Positions 34,546-45,999 of a DNA stretch of 64,000 bases are shown one piece after another (within the stretch, counting starts at the first letter, position 1; the number at the start of each line of letters is the position of its first letter). The notes below the pieces were generated by a model. The model had not been told where the DNA came from and did not search any database. It saw only the letters and a list, made by a program, of their open reading frames with translations. The stretch is from Tetrastigma voinierianum (Eukaryota > Streptophyta > Magnoliopsida > Vitales > Vitaceae), in the NCBI GenBank assembly GCA_016808115.1, contig JAEQBH010001380.1:186001-250000 (forward strand), given 5' to 3'. The position numbers and the translations under genes are program-made.

Positions 34546-36544
34546 TATAAAACCCCAAAAATTCTAATTTTCTGAAAAATGATAAAATGGTAATTTCGGT
34601 CAAAATCCAGAATTTTTCTAGATCTTGGATGATGAAATGGACTTTATCGTTGGAATCGTATCACGAACATAGGCCACACAGTCGAATTTCGAGGCGCCGA
34701 ATTTCATCGCTTTTTGAGGCACCTGGGAGGGAAAGCGGGACACTTGACACATTGTGAGGGCTCAAGAGGTGCTACGTGTCATGTGCAAAAATGAGTCAAA
34801 TATGAGCTCAAATGGGGACCTATGAGAGATGAAGATGGCAACAGATTTATGGAAACGGGCGTTAGATGGATAAGGGATATGTGATCTGGTGTCAACCAAT
34901 GAGGCTGACATGTAGTAAGTGAGAGGACATCCCACTCACCTCCATTCCCCGACCCATGCTTGATCAACCTCAAGAGGGGGAGACAACCGAGAAGAAGGGA
35001 GAGGAAAAGAAGGAGAGAGTTTTAGAGAGAGATAGTCCACCTTCTCTCTAGACTGACCTGGCCGACCGAGGCAAGGCAAAAGCCATCCCCACTACAAAGT
35101 GGCTACGCTGGTGGCAACTCAAAGATTCTGAGTTTCCAACAACTCCGAGAGTGTGGGTCTCTCCTACTTGGTTATTTCTGTCTAAAAATCCATGAAAATG
35201 GTTTTAGGTGCTGGTACGTAAACGGGTTGGCGGATTTATGTTCCAAAGAAGTGGAACCGATGTTGATGATGGGACGCCCATCAACCCACGCATCGCTGGG
35301 GAATCGTGAAAAACAAATTCGCATTGCTTGTCAGATGAAATTCCATGTGAATTTGCTTGAATTAGATAGCATGATATGGCTTAAAATGAGTGGCTTGAAT
35401 TGTGTGTGGAAAATGATATGTTAATGCATGCTAAATTGATGTGTTAACATGATTGTTGAATTATATGAAAAATAATTGGGTATGAGCCATTGGAATCGAT
35501 ATATGAATCGCATTATTGCATTCATGTGCACAATGACATCGCTGAGTAAGGTGCGTGCATCTGCATGGTTGTTCACCACTCTCGTGAATGTAATGGTTCA
35601 TTTGGGACTACGTCCAATAAAGACTCATAGTTCAAATCATAAAATGAAAAGAAATTAGTGTGTTGGGCGAAGCAAGAAGGGGGTCGTTAATCCCCTCAGG
35701 TGAAAGCCTAGAACATGGGTGTAAGAGACCCACAAGATGACAAATTTCGTATGGGGTAAGAGACCAAAGGTAAGCTCTAAAAGTTCCGTCGCCTAAAAGA
35801 AACACTATTATGTTTATCACTTAGACCTAGAGTTGGGTGATAGGAGCCTAATTAATCTTAGATCGGTTACCCATCGCTTACTTGCATCAAGCAGAGTTGA
35901 ATGTGGCTCTGCATATGGGTGTCATTGGTATTCGTTGACTCCATTGTCAAAGACTTAGTCATAAAAGTGAGCGAATCGTTGAGTGACTTCCGAGATACTG
36001 GGTATGAAAACATCTCATGCCTGATATGAATCATTCCATGTATAAATTGTAAATTGTATGAATGTGGATGTTGGTGGATGTGCCAATGCATGCATTTCAG
36101 GGGGAGAAGCCCTCGTAGAAGAATTCAACCACTGGCATTGCTCTCGCCCGTCATGCGATCCCCTTTCGTACAAGGAGCGTTCTCAGAAGATCTACACTCC
36201 TAGAATGAGATTATGAAGCGAGCCGGACTGTGGCCTCAATTCATGTTTTGTGTATATATTAGAACGAACTAGGGCTTTTTATATATATTTTTGTAACACA
36301 TGTATGAAACATTATGATCGATGCATGTTGTATAAAAGTGTAATTAACTCTTGAAACTATTGTAACATAGTTGGTTATATTTTGATGAGTATGGATGTAT
36401 GGGCCCGACGTGACCATTTTTACTCATGTTTGAGTCTCGGATAAAGAGACACTCATTTTGTGGTATTGAGACACTCAATGGCTACATGTATTCCGCGGGT
36501 TGATGGGTTGTCAAAGAACCCTCGGGTCAGGGCGTCACACAACC
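34541..36544 (+). mobile_element. Family-A solo LTR, copy A8, with CAACC duplication
   Basis: Complete LTR at 34,546-36,539 (1,994 bp). It starts TATAAAACCCCAAAAATTC (expected TGTAGAACCC, so the terminal G has mutated) and ends GGGCGTCACA. CAACC lies directly on both sides (34,541-34,545 and 36,540-36,544). The surrounding reversed LTR reads straight through when the solo LTR and one CAACC are removed. A solo LTR arises by recombination between the two LTRs of a full element. Confidence 0.9.
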
Positions 36545-36810
36545 CTCCGAGAAGTTCACTAGACAACCCTCCGATCAAATCCATAAGACAACCCTCCGAT
36601 CAAGTTCATGGGATAATCCTCTGATATCAAAACATATTTGGACAACCCTCCAATATCAAAACATATTGGACAACCCTTCGATATAAAAACATATGGGACA
36701 ACCCTCCGATATCAAAACATAGTGGACAACCCTCCGATATCAAAACATATTGGACAACCCTTCGATATCAATTCATTTATTGGACAACCCTTCGATATCA
36801 TCCATTCAAA
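36541..36810 (-). repeat. LTR minisatellite, about ten units
   Basis: Ten units of 24-30 bp sharing GGACAACCCTCCGATATCAA (plus-strand spelling), the most regular run in the window. It explains the open frame at 36,638-36,829, which is not a gene. Confidence 0.85.
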
Positions 36811-37295
36811 ACCCATGTTAATATATTGAGCACGCATATATCAGTATCATTTTCATGCAACCTGCATGTTATTCAATCAAGCAATCAACATGCAAACTGG
36901 ATTTTCAGTCTCCATCCAAAACAAAACAGCATGTCACACAATGAAGATCTTCATGTTCAGATCCCACATATTAGCATTAACCTCGTTCTGCACTGAAATT
37001 CGAACCAAGATACAACCTTAACCCATCACAAGCTTAATCCAAACTTTCATGAACTGCACTTCTACTAACAAGGCTGAACCCATAGCCACTGAATGGGCCT
37101 TAGACAACCGCAGGAGAAAACTCCCACCTCAGTAGATTTTCCCGCTCTACAACCAGTTCCTCTCTACTTTCTTCCTCTTTCTTCCGGTTCTCCTTGGCCT
37201 CTCTCTCTCGTCTTCTCTTTTTACTCACGACCTTCTCCCTCACCTCTCTTCTGTTTTTTTTTTTTTTGGCTTTTTTCCCCTTTCACAGGTTTCAC
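36545..37295 (-). repeat. Reversed family-A LTR, copy A7, second part
   Basis: Continues the reversed LTR. After the minisatellite it holds the late blocks of the family in reverse (a leader-like CT-rich region near 37,160-37,270 as at 7,070-7,150), but lacks the ...TTCTACA end, so the element's 5' side is deleted or rearranged before the copia LTR resumes at about 37,296. The poly-T run at about 37,255 is part of it. Confidence 0.5.
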
Positions 37296-38325
37296 CAAGA
37301 CCCCAAGCTCAAGCATCAAGTGAAGATTTTGTAATTTTAGGAATCTATGTAAGATGAATGCATTAATGCCTTTAGCGTATATCATCTTTTACATGCATAA
37401 TCTTAATAACTTGATTTTTGTGTCTAAATTGAATATCTTTTTGAAAACTCGAGTATGAGCATTAAACCTTAGACATTTAAAGTTTAAAAAGTATTCAAAA
37501 GAGTTTTCTAAGGTTTGTACTGATTTGGAAACTTAAAAGAAACCTAAGGTGACCACTTCCTATTCTTTCGATTCTTGCAAATTCTTCGTGATTTAACTCA
37601 AAGCTGACTTAAATTGATTAAATATATTTAAACCCTTGTTTTATCATCAAACCTTAGTCATTTGGAGTTTAAAATGTGCTTAAAAGAGTTATCTAAGTGG
37701 TCTAAACATGACTTTTTTTTTACAAGCAATCGTTTGAGATGTCCAAGTCAACTGGTTGACCGATTGGTCCACCGATTGGTCTAAGCGGTTGACCGGTTGC
37801 AACCGGTTGAGAGTGTAATGTCAACCGTTTAGGTTCAAAAAAGCATGTTTTTCATTTTTATGAACCGGTAGAGCAAACGTCAATCGATATCAACTGACAG
37901 AAATGGGGCCACTACAAAGGTATTAAATGCACAAAGGCTAGTTTATTAATAGAATCGATCAATCGATTGGTCGACCGATTTGGTACATAATGCTACTCGA
38001 GATTTCACCCCTATAAATTCTTGGTTGAGACTATTGCGAGTCATATTGCATTAAACTCAACCGCTTACTTTCTCGCTTCATTTATTCTCAATTCATTTTT
38101 GGTGCATTCAATTCATTTGATATCTTAGAGTGCACCTTGATCTCTGCTCATCCTAGCTTAAGTTGTATTTGTTCGATCTATGAACTGTAGAGAGTGTCTC
38201 ATTTTCGCTTAAGAGTGAAAGTCAACTATGCATACCTCAAGGATTTGTGAAGTGCTCCATTGGGAGCCAAAATCCAAGCCAGTAGTGCGAAAGCCTTGGT
38301 CGAACTTGAAACTAGTGACGCCCTC
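37296..38325 (+). repeat. Copia left LTR, second piece
   Basis: Matches 48,118-49,110 of the right LTR: AAGCTCAAGCATCAAGTGAAG at its start, then TAAAGTTTAAAAAGTATTC, then the palindrome-rich GACCGATTGGTC region near 37,757-37,800. It breaks after ACTAGTGACG, where the right LTR reads CCAGTGGACGTCG. Confidence 0.85.
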
Positions 38326-38860
38326 TATAACAACCCAACCCAACCATGTAGATATTGCCCGCTTCAAGCCCAAGGGGCCTTTACGGCTTTAAAACGCGTC
38401 TACCAAGTTGGAGAAAAGTCCATACCTAATGTCGTGAAAGCCCTATTCACGTGGGACGTGACAAACACCCCCTCATGCAACACAACATCTTCTATCAGGT
38501 CCCATGAGATTGTGAGACCAATGAAGTAACACCCACGGGCCAATGAATCAAACCCCACATCAGGTCAAGTGATCTGGGCTTGATACCATTTGTAACGACC
38601 CGACTCAACCATGTAGATATTGTCCGCTTCAAGCCCAAGGTGCCTTTACGTTTAAAATGCGTCTACCAGGTTAAGAGAAGCTCATACTTATATAGTACTA
38701 GAAAGTTTTTCCCCTATCCGATGTGGGATGTCACAAACTCCCTCAATGGAGACACAACGTCCTCGTTGTGTCCCATGGGATTATAGGGCCAAACAAACAA
38801 ACTAAGCGCAGTCGAGCTAATGATTCAAGCCCGAATCCCATGGGCTCGAAGTTCCCACTC
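38326..38860 (-). mobile_element. TRIM-like element arranged as a tandem dimer
   Basis: A short LTR occurs at 38,326-38,463 and 38,591-38,734 (265 bases apart). Shared blocks are CATGTAGATATTG, CGCTTCAAGCCCAAG, TTTAAAA.GCGTCTACCA and a GTGGGA.GT.ACA end. Immediately before the second copy is TGATACCATT, which on the minus strand is AATGGTATCA, an initiator-Met tRNA primer site. The sequence after each copy is also related (38,464-38,590 and 38,735-38,860), so the array is LTR-interior-LTR-interior. The AGATATTGTCCGCTT / ACGCGTCT / GATGTGGGA signature is, from memory, a widespread plant TRIM type. It lies inside the copia LTR. Confidence 0.6.
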
Positions 38861-39840
38861 TCTTTCATATTTCTATAAATGATTTTCCAACAAACCAAAA
38901 ATGTAAGTTCTCTCTTTTTGTTTTATTTTTTTCGATTATAAAGTCTCAAATAGAAAAGCTTATGTGGTATCTTTTAGGTTTAGCTCAATGTCACTAGCTA
39001 TTGATCATGGTCTGATATGTATGTTTAACTTAAATGTAAACAATTACATCCAGCTTTTACATAAATTTTCAGACTGAAAACTTCACAAATGAACAAGAGA
39101 ACTGAACAAAAGTCTGCTATGCATGTTTCATGTGAGCAACCGAGGTGTGATGATTTTGTTGATAGCTGTATTCTTAAGGCCTTGGCATATAAAAATCCTT
39201 AAACATTTATTTATATATATATATATAGATAGAGAGAGAGTAGAGAGAGATAGACAGTGGGTAGGAGGGTAGAGCCAGGTTTATTAGCTTAATGGGAACT
39301 TGTTTAAGTTTGTGTATGGGGATAGTTGAGTGACGTGTTAGTTGATAGTTCATGTCCGTTTGTCTATTCTTAGCATTCTTTACAAATGTATGTTAGATAA
39401 TTGATTTCTTAATAACTAGTTAAAGTTCACTACACTCTTTTGCCTTTGTATTGTTTGTTGGTTTAGTGAATATACTCTTAACAATATGAATTATGATTTG
39501 AATTTGTCACTTCTATGGAATATGTCATTATGGACAATATGGTGGTTTGAGGTCATTTTATGACGATTGGTAAGAAGGGATATTGGAATAATTTTAATAC
39601 CCTTAAAATTAAGGTTTTGTTTGATTTTATGATGAATTAATGAGCTTACTACCTTTATTTGCTTATTGTTTTGGGAAAATATTGTCTTTCCATATTCTTA
39701 GTTATCTTGAGTTTAGTTGAAGTGGAAACATGTTACTCATAAGCTGCTTCCTGTAAGGTAGTTATTTGCTTAGAATTGTTGTTGTCTTTTTTAAGTCAAT
39801 GTAAGAGTGATGAAACAATTTGAAATTTGAAAGGATCTAA
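38861..39840. other. Unassigned sequence within the second copia-LTR insertion
   Basis: AT-rich, with a short TA/GA microsatellite near 39,212-39,255. No coding motif; probably the upstream part of the gypsy fragment that follows. Confidence 0.3.
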
Positions 39841-40440
39841 TATTGTTATTAAAGTTTGAAGTTTCTTGGGATTTATTGATTACTACAAATAAATTATTAA
39901 GAGATCTCTAAGATTATCTTATATTTTCAGGCTAACATAAAAAGAAGTTGAGTTTGTTTGGTCTTATAACTATGATGATAGCTTCATTGAGTTGAAGAGC
40001 AAATTAGTACCAACTCTTATTTTGATTATTTCATTAGGTTCAAAAAAGATTTGTTTTGCATAATGATGTCTTTTCAGGATTTATGTCAGGTTCTTAAAGG
40101 AAAATTGATATTTATTTATAGACATTTGAAATTTTAAGATAGAGAACCACCTTATTATGATTTGAAGTTAGTAAAATGGTTTTTGCACTTATGATATGAA
40201 GACATTTCTTTTCTTTTATTATGATTCCTACTCATAGATTATGAGAGTTTGAAGTCTTTTTGTCTTCTAAATGATTTTTAAGCAAGAAATGTAGGATAAC
40301 ATACAATTACTTAAGGATTATAATGACATTATTCTAAGAATAAAACAATGAGAATCTAGATTTATGCCTTAAATAAGAAAATAATTGACTCTTGAAATAC
40401 AAAGGTTGTCGCAAACGATTATTATATGATTTTTAGATGT
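39841..40440 (+). pseudogene. Gypsy RT end and RNase H fragment
   Basis: Plus-strand, frame-shifted: VRSFLGFIDYYK-type connection near 39,855-39,890, then KKEVEFVWSYN and SFIELKSKLVPTLIL (about 39,940-40,030). RNase H remains follow near 40,040-40,200, ending in a YYDLKLV-like block. About 40,205-40,400 keeps a weak TDHESLK-like tail. It has diverged further than the family-B copy at 62 kb. It lies inside the copia left LTR, so it arrived after that element. Confidence 0.65.
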
Positions 40441-40812
40441 TTACAACTTCATGTTTGCGTGAAATGTCATTTCAAAGTTAAGTGAGAAAGTCACTTGATA
40501 ATAATATTCGCTTATATTAGTGTTGGATTTGGGAGATCTCAAATATTGTTATTTTCTGAATAGCTTTATATGAGATTCATAATTGAGATTTGGATGTTTA
40601 GAAATAATTTTTTTGTCAACATGAAAATTTGAATTTAGAGAATTTATGAATTTAGAAAATTGCGCATTTACTTTGAACAGGTGTTTGGTAATTGGACAAA
40701 ATCCAAGCATATGAAGGTTAGTCAGCCACACTTCAAACCTTCAAGCTGAAGGCTTGAGGGTGTTTAATTGGACAACATAAAGCCCCTGTGGTGGTTTCTA
40801 GCATGACACCAC
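40441..40812. other. Unassigned end of the second copia-LTR insertion
   Basis: AT-rich; no motif recognised. The copia LTR resumes at about 40,813 with GATTGAAGGTTGAG (right LTR GATTGAAGATTGAG at 49,131). Confidence 0.3.
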
Positions 40813-41015
40813 CGATTGAAGGTTGAGGAGAAGTTGACGTAGGCAAGGGTGTGTCGAACCACTAAAAATCTAGAGTTTGATTTCTTTACTTTATATCTCT
40901 TTATTTAATGCTTTTGAAATTAAATTTGTAGATTTCATATTGATTTGCAAAAAGTTTTTGAGAAAATCAATTCACCACCCTCTTGGTTAATTTGCTAAGT
41001 CGTATTCAACTTTCA
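40813..41015 (+). repeat. Copia left LTR, third piece
   Basis: Matches 49,131-49,325 to the end: GAGTTTGATTTCT, ATTTAATGCTTTTG, CTCTTGGTTAATTTGCTAAG, and the terminal TTTCA at 41,011-41,015. The three left pieces sum to about 1,455 bp, against about 1,421 for the right LTR. Confidence 0.9.
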
Positions 41016-41017
41016 AT

Positions 41018-41030
41018 TGGTATCAGAGCT
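41018..41030 (+). promoter_or_regulatory. Copia primer binding site, initiator-Met tRNA
   Basis: TGGTATCAGAGCT, two bases after the LTR end. It is the complement of the 3' end of plant initiator methionine tRNA, the usual primer of copia reverse transcription, and is still perfect here. Confidence 0.9.
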
Positions 41031-41070
41031 TGACCTCTTGTTTTCAAAGATTTAGCCGTCTAAGAGGAAA

Positions 41071-42330
41071 ATGACTAGCACTAGCACAAGCCTTTTTAAA
41101 GCTGAAAGTTTCCCCGTTAACAAACCTCATTTCTTTGTCGAGCCCGATTATCAATTTTGGAAAAACAAAATGACTTGGTATTTGCAATCTCTTGATTTTG
41201 AAGTTTGGAAAACAATCTTTTTTGGTTACACATTTCCTACAAAAATTGTTGAAGGGAATAAAACCCAAAAACCTCTTGAAGAATATGATGATGAAGAAAA
41301 TAAAGAATTTCAATTAAATTCAAGAGCTATTTACATTCTTGTATGCTCTATGGATAGAATCAATATACAGACTCAATGCAAATGGCCAAGTGAAGTTTGA
41401 GGATAACAATTACCCATGAAGGAACCAACCAAGTCAAAGATTCTAAAATTAGAATTCTTGTTAATGATTATGAAATGTTTAAAATGAAACCTAATGAATC
41501 TATTGTTGAGATGTTTACTAGGTTCATAGATGTTGTCAATGGACTGAAGGTCAAATGGTGGTTAAGAAGACAATGCATCTAAAATTTTGGGGCATGTCTA
41601 TCTCCACGGACTTCTAAACGGAGGTTATTGTGGAAGCACAAAATTTGAGAGAGCTACCTCTTGAGGAACTTATTGGTTTCTTGATGACCTATGAAATGAA
41701 GATTGCAAGAAAAGATAAGGAAATGCAAAAGGAATAAGGCAAAAGAAGAGCATTGCACTCAAAGCTCAAGAAGATAAATTCGTTAAGGAAACAAAGATCA
41801 ATGATATGGAAGATGACATCGCCCTCATCACAAAGTGAGTACAAAAGCTAATGATGAAGGATAAATTTAGTGAAAGGACCTATAATAGAAAGGGCAACTA
41901 TAAGAAAGAAGGTCCTTCAAGAGAAGAAAAAGAAAATAGAGAATGAGCTAGAGATGAAATTTGCTACAAGTGCAAGAAATCGGGTCATGTAACATAAGAT
42001 TGTCTTCTCTACAAAGAAAAGAAAAGAAAAAAGAAGAGTCATAATGGCAACATGGAGTCAAAGTGAAGATTCATCTGAGGATGAAAACGAGAAAGAAGTT
42101 GCAAACATGCGCTTTATGGCTCTTGAGGATTAAGATGAGGTAAATTTTAACTCTGATGGTAATGAATTTATGATTGAATATGAAGAATTGTTTAAAGACA
42201 TCAACAAACTTGATGAAAATAACACCTCACTTTTAAGAAAAGTTTTGAGCTTCAAAGCGACGAAATCCAAGAAATTTTTCAAAAGTCGAGCCTCCCAAAA
42301 ATTTCAGAGAAGGTAAATGAGAAACTGGTA
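41071..42330 (+). pseudogene. Copia gag
   Basis: Capsid and nucleocapsid of the copia element. It starts at ATG 41,071, 41 bases after the primer site. The first frame (to 41,400) has the usual early W..K...L motif of this branch (FWKNKMTWYLQSLDFEVWKT). A frameshift leads to 41,397-41,582 (VNDYEMFKMKPNESIVEMFTRF), the capsid region. About 41,585-42,330 is broken. A CX2CX4HX4C zinc knuckle lies at 41,962-42,003 (CYKCKKSGHVT, stop, DC); its spacing is intact but a stop lies inside it. The protein would have packaged the RNA in cytoplasmic particles. Nonfunctional. Confidence 0.8.
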
Positions 42331-42980
42331 AAAGCACAATGATTGGTCTTTTCCCTTTCAAAATTCTCTTGTGGACAAAAAGCTTTTGACATGATCCTAG
42401 CTAGCCAAAAATATGTTTTTGATCAAAAAAGGGCTAGGATACAAGTTTTCAAATAATGAAAAATATTTCAAAAACTACTTTGTCAAGGAGTCCACAAGTG
42501 AAAGTCCTTTAACCATTTTCAATTTGGTGGTAGATGAGGACTCATTAGTAGTACTTGTCATCTTTGAATGGATCCCTAGGTCAAAGAAGGCTTGGGTTGA
42601 AAAGTCAAAGGTTACTAACCACCAAGGACCAAAAAAGATTCGGGGTACCTATTGATTTTCAGGGACTGAAGTAGAGAAATGGTTCTCGAACAGTGGTTGC
42701 CTGGGCATGACCAAAATGAGTCACTATGCCTCCTCAAGGAGAAATGAGGGTACGTGACCTTCGGAGACAACGGGAAAGGTAGAATCATTAGACATGGTTT
42801 TATAGGTAACAATTATTCATCTCTCATTGAAAATGCTTTCCTTGTTGATGGTTTGGAACATAATCTTTTGAGCATTAGTCAATTTTGTGACAAAGGTTTT
42901 AAAGTGATTTTTGAGTCTTTTCATTACATCATCAAGGATTTTCAAAATGACAAAATCATCTTCATGGGCCATTGAAATGA
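42331..42980 (+). pseudogene. Copia protease
   Basis: Aspartic protease region of the copia polyprotein. About 42,413-42,655 is an open linker. The active-site segment at 42,680-42,700 reads WFSNSGC where the family has WYLDSGC, so the catalytic Asp is Asn (codon 42,689-42,691). Next come VTFGDNGKGRI and the open 42,754-42,975 frame ending HNLLSISQFCDKGFKV, which is standard for copia at the protease-integrase junction. Confidence 0.8.
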
Positions 42981-43599
42981 AAATGTTTACATAATTGATA
43001 TTTCAAAATATGAAGGTCATGATAGATGTTTTTCTAGCATGCATGATGAGAATTGGTCAGGCATAGAGATTACCCCAACAAAAAATGAATCCTGTAAGAG
43101 GCCTTCCCAAAAACTCCATTTTGCATAAAGTTTGTGAAGCATGCCAAATGGGAAAACAAATAAAAACCTCTTTTAAAAACAAAAATTTCATTTCTACCTC
43201 AAGACCTCTTGAGTTTCTTCGCATGAATTTTTTTGGACACTCAAAGACTACTATCTTAGAGGTAAATCATATGCATTTGTGATTGTAGATGACTTCTCTA
43301 AATATACATGGGTTTTGTTCTTAGCTCACATAAATGATGCCTTCAATGAGTTTTCAAAGCTTTATAAAAAAATTCAAAATGAAAAAGGTTTTACTATTTC
43401 AGATAAGAACCGATCATGGAAGGAATTTGAAAAGGTTGATTTTGAAGGCTTTGGTGGATGAGCATGAAATTGAGCATAACTTCTTCAAGCTCCTAAATCT
43501 CCAACAAATGGGGGTTGTTGAGCTTAAAATATAACTTTGCAAGAAATGGTAAGAACCATGCTTCATGAAAACAATTTGCCAACTTATTTTGGTTTAAAC
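42981..43599 (+). pseudogene. Copia integrase, N-terminal and core part
   Basis: GAG-pre-integrase region and catalytic core. It reads CEACQMGKQ (about 43,135), TSRPLEFLRMNFFG (about 43,197; the usual catalytic Asp of HMDLFGP is Asn), YAFVIVDDFSKYTWV (43,264-43,309, intact) and DAFNEFSKLYKKIQNEKGF. The following DHG segment is frameshifted, and QQMGVVE remains of the late core. The gene breaks at HENNLPTYF(W), where a solo gypsy LTR starts at 43,600. Confidence 0.85.
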
Positions 43600-45436
43600 T
43601 GTATCATCTCCTAAATACACCCTAGTCTTTTAAACATAATTAGGGTATATTATAAGTGCATTTTGAAATTTTTCGCAATTATTATTTTGCTAAGTGAGAA
43701 AATTTCGAAACTCGGAATTTGTACAAGATACAAGGGCAAATTTGGAATTTATGAAATGAGGACCTAACGGTAAAAAATAGAATAAGCTTAAATGCTAAGG
43801 TAATGTAAATGTCTAAGTGAAATTATGAGAAATGAATTAGCAAAATGGAATAATAGGAGACTTAAATGAAAACAATAAGACAAAATAGGAAAGAGCCAAA
43901 TACGGCCTTAGAGTAGTGAATTTGAAGACCAAATTCTTGTCTAGAAAGCCTATTTTTTTTAGCAAATCCCATTTTCGAGAGAGGCAGTGTGTAAAGGGGG
44001 AGTAAGAGTCGGCTTGAAGAAGACCGTTTTGGTTGTTTTTCCCATTTTCTGCCTTGTGATCAAGCAACTTAGAAGTGAAGATTTGAAGAGGTTAAGATAT
44101 GAACACAAACCCTAACTCTCTTCTTTTGTGATTTTGGTTTTAGGGAAAAGCCCTAACTCGGGAAAGAGAGGTTTCTATTGATTATAACCCATTATTAGAG
44201 TGGTTTGGGTAGGATTCCATGGTGGGTTATGAGATACATAAGCTCACGAGGTTATTTGAGTTTTCAGGTGAGAATGACAAACCGCCATTTCTAGCGTAAC
44301 CCACGACGGTGACTAACTAGGGTACCGTATCAAAGCTTCCAAATAATCTCTATTTTTGTACTCTTGCATTGTTATGTCTCGTATTTGTACACCTATAGTA
44401 TAGGAACCCTAATAAATGATTAACTAGGGTCTAATAAGACTAAAATCTATGAAAATGATCGTATTCGCCACTCCTACGAAGCTCAGGTTGGTAAACTTAA
44501 TGCCCCTATGATAAAATAATAAGTTCCTAAACACATATAATTGTAGGACTGCCTAACACCAAATATTGAATGACACGACACCTTTGTTGTGTGGGCAAGC
44601 ACGTATAGTAATGCAGATTCTTTGATTAGCGCAACTAAGACTCTCGACCTCAAGTTGGCACATTTATTACTTTCTGCAGACTTTCTCTCGATTAGTGCGA
44701 CACAAAGACTTCTATCAAGGTTTCTAAGATTCCTTTATGTGCTACGCACTCAAGATTTATACCGCACCTTTAGTACTTATTGTTGTGTCTTACCATTTCT
44801 TACACGGTCTAGTAGTCAAACAATTATATTATACAATCTAATCGATTTGTCAAGAGTAATGTATATCGTTTCTTCTCTCGTAGTATCTACTTCTGCACTC
44901 CGCATAAGTATAAGCCTATAACTCCTACAGAGATCCGAACAAGTATAACCGCTATAAGTACAAGCATGTGTTAAGCTTGTTATATGAACTACAAAATTCT
45001 AATATCTACTATCAGATATCCGGCATCGTTATATGCTTTACCGTAAATGAGTATTAGTGCATGTGTATAAGTATAAGTCATATGTTCCACTAAGCTGCTA
45101 AGCTTAGCATCGGTTTTAATCTGTAGTACGTAAGAGGACGCCCATGATCTTCTGCATTCCGGTCACTACGACATCTGTATATCCATCACCCGTAGGTTTT
45201 CGCATTCCATTATGTAAATGTAAATGTATAATTTTTGTATATGTATATGTAAATGGGACTCAGGACTGTATGTATTGATATTGTAAACACCACTACGGTG
45301 ATAGTTTTATCTTTGTATCGTTGTATATGATATTTTGATTCAGTTATAAGACTTGACACCACCAATGTCTGAAAAAGTAAGTAAAGAATCCATGCATAGT
45401 TTCTCGCGCTCTTCATCCACTTAAAGCAGTCGTGCA
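43600..45436 (+). mobile_element. Family-B gypsy solo LTR inserted in the copia integrase
   Basis: The start TGTATCATCTCCTAAATACACCC matches in order the family-B LTR start on the minus strand at 60,399 (TGTAACACCCGAAACACACCC), including a shared TTAGGGTAT. The late part, TAAACACCACTACGGTGATAGT near 45,285 and TATAAGACTTG near 45,344, matches 58,085-58,030 reversed. The end is GTCGTGCA or close by; the target duplication is decayed (copia resumes as TTGCAGCC... then TTATATATTGAATAG). No internal gypsy sequence, so it is a solo LTR. The open frame at 44,589-44,921 is chance. Confidence 0.7.
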
Positions 45437-45999
45437 TTGCAGCCATCACTTATTATATATTGAATAGAGTTTTGATAAGGCCCTCTTTGAACAAAACCTC
45501 ATATGAACTTTGGAAAAATAAGAAACCTAATATTAGTTATTTCAAAGTCTTTAGAAGTAAATGCTTTATTTTAAACACCAAGGACAACCTTGGAAAATTT
45601 ATTGCAAAATCTAATGTAGGGATATTCTTGGCTATTCTTCATCAAGTAAAGCTGATAGAGTTTTCAACAAAAATACCATGGTGGTAGAGGAGTCCATCCA
45701 TATAGTTTTTGATGAATCTAACGATTCTCTTCAAAGAAGAGAAAGTGTTGATAATGATGTAGGTTTAGACTTTTCCATGGGAAGATTACAAATTGAAGAT
45801 GGGTTCATCAACAAGAAGAAGAGATTGATTCAAAGAAGGAAGAGCACTCCTCTACCTCCTCAACTTGAGCAAGGAGAACCACGTCAAGGACTTCCAAAAG
45901 AGTGGAAATTTGTCTCAAATCACCCACAATATCAAATCATAGGTAATCCATCTAGTGGGGGTAAGAATTAGATCTTCTCTTAGAAATATTTGTAATAAC
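45437..45999 (+). pseudogene. Copia integrase C-terminus and linker
   Basis: Continues the integrase after the insertion: NRVLIRPSLNKTSYELW (about 45,460), then KPNISYFKVFRSKCF and LGKFIAKS, the classic TPYE.W...KP....F..FG region. A frame change leads to an acidic/basic linker (45,678-45,971) ending PLPPQLEQG and NHPQYQIIG, the usual junction before the copia RT (here HP.YQIIG). Confidence 0.85.

Noticed and set aside
36541..36810. CRISPR-like array appearance
   Set aside because: Repeats and spacers are both related from unit to unit, the DNA is plant nuclear DNA, and the array lies inside an LTR.
36638..36829. Repetitive open frame (QPFDI-type repeats)
   Set aside because: Product of the 24-30-bp minisatellite in a family-A LTR.
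37093..37323. 76-codon Pro/Ser/Phe-rich open frame
   Set aside because: CT-rich leader of a reversed LTR crossing the junction into the copia LTR.
41018..41030. Possible tRNA gene piece
   Set aside because: Only the 13-base primer-site match to initiator-Met tRNA; no tRNA fold.
44589..44921. 110-codon open frame
   Set aside because: Lies wholly within the family-B solo LTR and shows no motif.
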